From Serilophus lunatus (taxonomy: Eukaryota; Chordata; Aves; Passeriformes; Eurylaimidae), in the NCBI GenBank assembly GCA_013399895.1, contig VXBA01006143.1, positions 104,590 to 168,589 on the forward strand: 64,000 bases of DNA, written 5' to 3'. A program made the translations under genes and the position numbers. Positions 61,461 to 64,000 of this stretch are shown here, piece by piece (positions within the stretch are counted from its first letter, which is position 1; each line of letters starts with the position of its first letter). The notes below the pieces were generated by a model. The model worked only from the letters and a program-made list of their open reading frames with translations, did no database searches and was not told where the DNA came from.

Positions 61461-64000
61461 GTAAGTGATACATCTTAACACAGATTTTCTGTAAAAAATT
61501 CTGACTGAAATAGAACATTTTAATTATTTAAAGATCTCCATATAATTTCATTAGGGATCAGCTAATGAACAGGCAGCAGTAATTTCATATCTATTCATCC
61601 ATAGGATTGTGTTGATTATCAAAATAGCATATTTTAGGGGTTGACTTTTAGTAGCTTAATACTTTAAAAACATGCTAACAAGATGGCTTTTTTGGTCAGG
61701 GAGTGTAACAATTCAGTATTAATCAGTATTGTCTTTTTCAATATGTATGTTTTATTTCAGTTTTGGGGATAGCAGTGACCAGAACTGTTGCTTTACAGAC
61801 AGATAGGTGTGGCATACTGTTGTAGCTCACTTAAAAACATTTTGGATGATGAGACAAGTCTTGAAACCTTTTACTTTCCTTGATTCCTGGATTCTCGGGT
61901 TCAATAGTGACACCCTCCATGCACAGAATGGACAAACTCAACACTCTTCAACGTGCTGTCCCAGGCTGTTTGTATTTCTTTATTTGTGGATTATTAGCAG
62001 CTGCAAAATTTCTCTACTTTTGTTCCAGCCACATGTAGTTAGTTCTGAACAAGACTGCTGAAGCTTGTTAACATTCCTCTCACTCTGAATGATGGTTTTT
62101 GTAGAATTTTGAATCATTTATGAAGTGTTGTCAGATAGTTGAAAAATACAGGAAAACACTCACCTTTCGGCCAGGAAAAGACAATGAAAAATAAGACTTT
62201 GGGCAATGGAAAGAAAAGCTAACAGTGTGGAACAGTCAGTAATTTGTTCAAAAGCACTGAATAATCAATCAAATCCAGATGCGCAAGAGTGTGTGGAAAC
62301 CTAACTTTTGTCTTTCTGGCTTTTCCATGTTCCTTCACTCTGCTGTCACTGGCTACACATTCTCTAACCCAGACACCAGTTTGCTAACACAGAAATTCTT
62401 AAAAGCATCAGTATCTCACCCCAGCACATCTCTGATTCTCTAATGGTGTTGCAGCTCTATGACCAGTAGAAGAGCTCTGGTTTCTCCTGTTTGTTTCCCA
62501 GGTTGCTCTGTTTTATTCTTTGCATACTGCTGGAGCAGGGAGATTGGATCAGAATACCCACTGTGATCCCTTCCAACCGCTGTAAATTCTTTGTAGACTA
62601 TAATGTATTTTTAATTTTTACTTGTGATTTGGTGTCAAACTGAGTTACTGAATACTTGTCATGCTGTTTGACTGAACATGACTGTACAAGTGGCATCATG
62701 AAAGCCTGGGAAGTATGCAGAATTCACATACACTAATGTGTTCTGCACATTGTTTTGCAAGAGGGAAAATACTGAGGTAAACTAAGCTTCCCAATTTGTA
62801 AGGCGTTCAAAACTCTACCCAAAATCTGCTGAAATGAGTAGAGAGAAAAATGTTGCTCTTGCACTTCAGACTTGTCATCCATGGAAAACAAAGGACTTGG
62901 GATTGAAGGCTAAGCTTCTTGAGCAGAGGAAAAAAGGAAGCAAAATATTGCAAATTTCTGAAAGATTGGGAATTGTGGATCTACAAAAAGACAATTTTGA
63001 GAATTTTATTAGGTTTTTTATCAGTTTATACTGCAGACATAATGTTGGGCATTCATAATGTGCAAAATTCTGTTTATGGTTATATTTGAAAAATACAAAT
63101 GTGATCTGTTCATTATCTATTCACACTAGGATTTTACTGATACATATAATAGGAACATTTAGATATAGCTGTCTAGAATAGACATAGAATATATTCAGCC
63201 TAGTCTTGTCTTTAATTACAGAGCAGTGCTGAATATTGTAGAATTTTTCTGGTGAGCAGCATTTGCTCAATTTTGTCTTTTAATAGTTAAAGCAAGTGAG
63301 AATTAATTATCTGTAGAAGTGACCTAAAACTTCTGTGGTTCTTATTAAACTTTGATCCTTGTACCTGTTCAGTTCTTTCCTTATGGAAGAATAGATTAAT
63401 GGCATTCCTACTGGTTTTCGATACCCGTAACAGAAACGTGACTGGGAAGAGTATTTGTCTGGCAAATATCTTTGTTTTCTGCCACTGTGCATGTGAAAAA
63501 AGAAATTTTCCTAAGTAGACATATACTCTGAGCATAGTATGTGATAAAACATTTGAAATAGTTGTGATCAGTTATGTAGTTGTGTGCTTGCTCAGTATGT
63601 ATTTCACATTTTATAGTGACCAGGAAAGCATTAATTTATACAACTTCAGAATAGCTTCAGCACTGTGCATTTATCTTGTTAAATCTCTGCCAAAGCATGT
63701 GCTCCTGATTACAGAGAATTTGATTCAATGTTGAAATTGTGGAAGAGGATATTTACCAGGCTACCAGTATGTACTGAACAGACAAGGACTAGGAGTGCAA
63801 TTAGGATAAATGATTGAGCTCATTTCCAAGAGTCCTTGCATTCATAATAAACATTATTTTTACTGCTTTATCATTCATTTCTCCAATGGCAGAAAATTAA
63901 AATGCAGATATAACTCTTTTTATCAGCTACATGAGAAATTACTTGTGGCGTATCAACATAAAGCAAAGTAGCAGTGCAGCAGAATGGTGGTGTGAGATCA
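61461..64000 (+). other. SNX29: SNX29 intron 19, incomplete
   Basis: At least 2.5 kb of AT-rich intron. A short CR1 3' fragment lies at about 62530-62585. The next PX exon is not present before the window ends. Confidence 0.75.
62530..62585 (+). mobile_element. Short CR1 LINE 3' fragment, sense
   Basis: 'ctggagcagggagattggat' followed by 'gatcccttccaaccgctgta' matches the last part of CR1 before its terminal octamers. About 55 bp remain. Confidence 0.75.

Noticed and set aside
1..64000. Possible tRNA, CRISPR, viral or prokaryotic elements
   Set aside because: I saw no cloverleaf with A/B boxes, no spaced direct-repeat array, no intact retroviral LTR pair and no operon structure. This was by reading, not by a covariance or profile search.

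Overview
This is vertebrate nuclear DNA, almost certainly from a bird. It is AT-rich and dominated by introns. It carries several CR1 LINE fragments, two of them 3' ends that finish in the short tandem octamer typical of avian CR1. It also holds two genes whose order and orientation match the human TNFRSF17-SNX29 neighbourhood on 16p13. The species cannot be named from the sequence. No bacterial, phage, CRISPR or operon features are present.

Layout. 1-310: a 22-bp minisatellite grading into a GC-rich patch. 310-13,950: intergenic DNA with no gene that I can support, containing a CR1 3' end (4.85-5.38 kb), a (GT)18 run and an older CR1 piece near 11.9 kb. 13,953-15,339: the complete three-exon TNFRSF17 gene (BCMA, a B-cell/plasma-cell receptor for BAFF and APRIL), 167 codons. 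15,340-16,270: a short intergenic stretch with a second, rearranged copy of the BCMA cytoplasmic-tail exon. 16,270-16,620: the CpG island and promoter of SNX29. 16,470 to beyond the right edge: SNX29, a RUN / coiled-coil / PX sorting nexin. I placed 19 coding exons by splice sites and reading phase. They total 2,094 nt, exactly 698 codons, reaching the first part of the PX domain; the remaining exons lie past 64,000.

The two genes share strand and lie only 1.13 kb apart (BCMA stop to SNX29 start). They are functionally unrelated as far as is known: one is an immune receptor, the other an endosomal trafficking adaptor.

The most interesting points are as follows. (1) The duplicated BCMA tail fragment: 25 of its 26 differences from the parent, in the two alignable blocks, are A/T in the parent and G/C in the copy, and none go the other way. 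(2) An upstream ORF starting in that fragment ends in a TGA overlapping the SNX29 ATG. (3) An exon-like element in SNX29 intron 11 would give a RUN-only protein with the same C-terminus whether or not its donor is used. (4) An in-frame 54-nt cassette exon. (5) Matching splice phases that would allow an in-frame BCMA-SNX29 read-through. I saw no evidence of a wholly new biological system.
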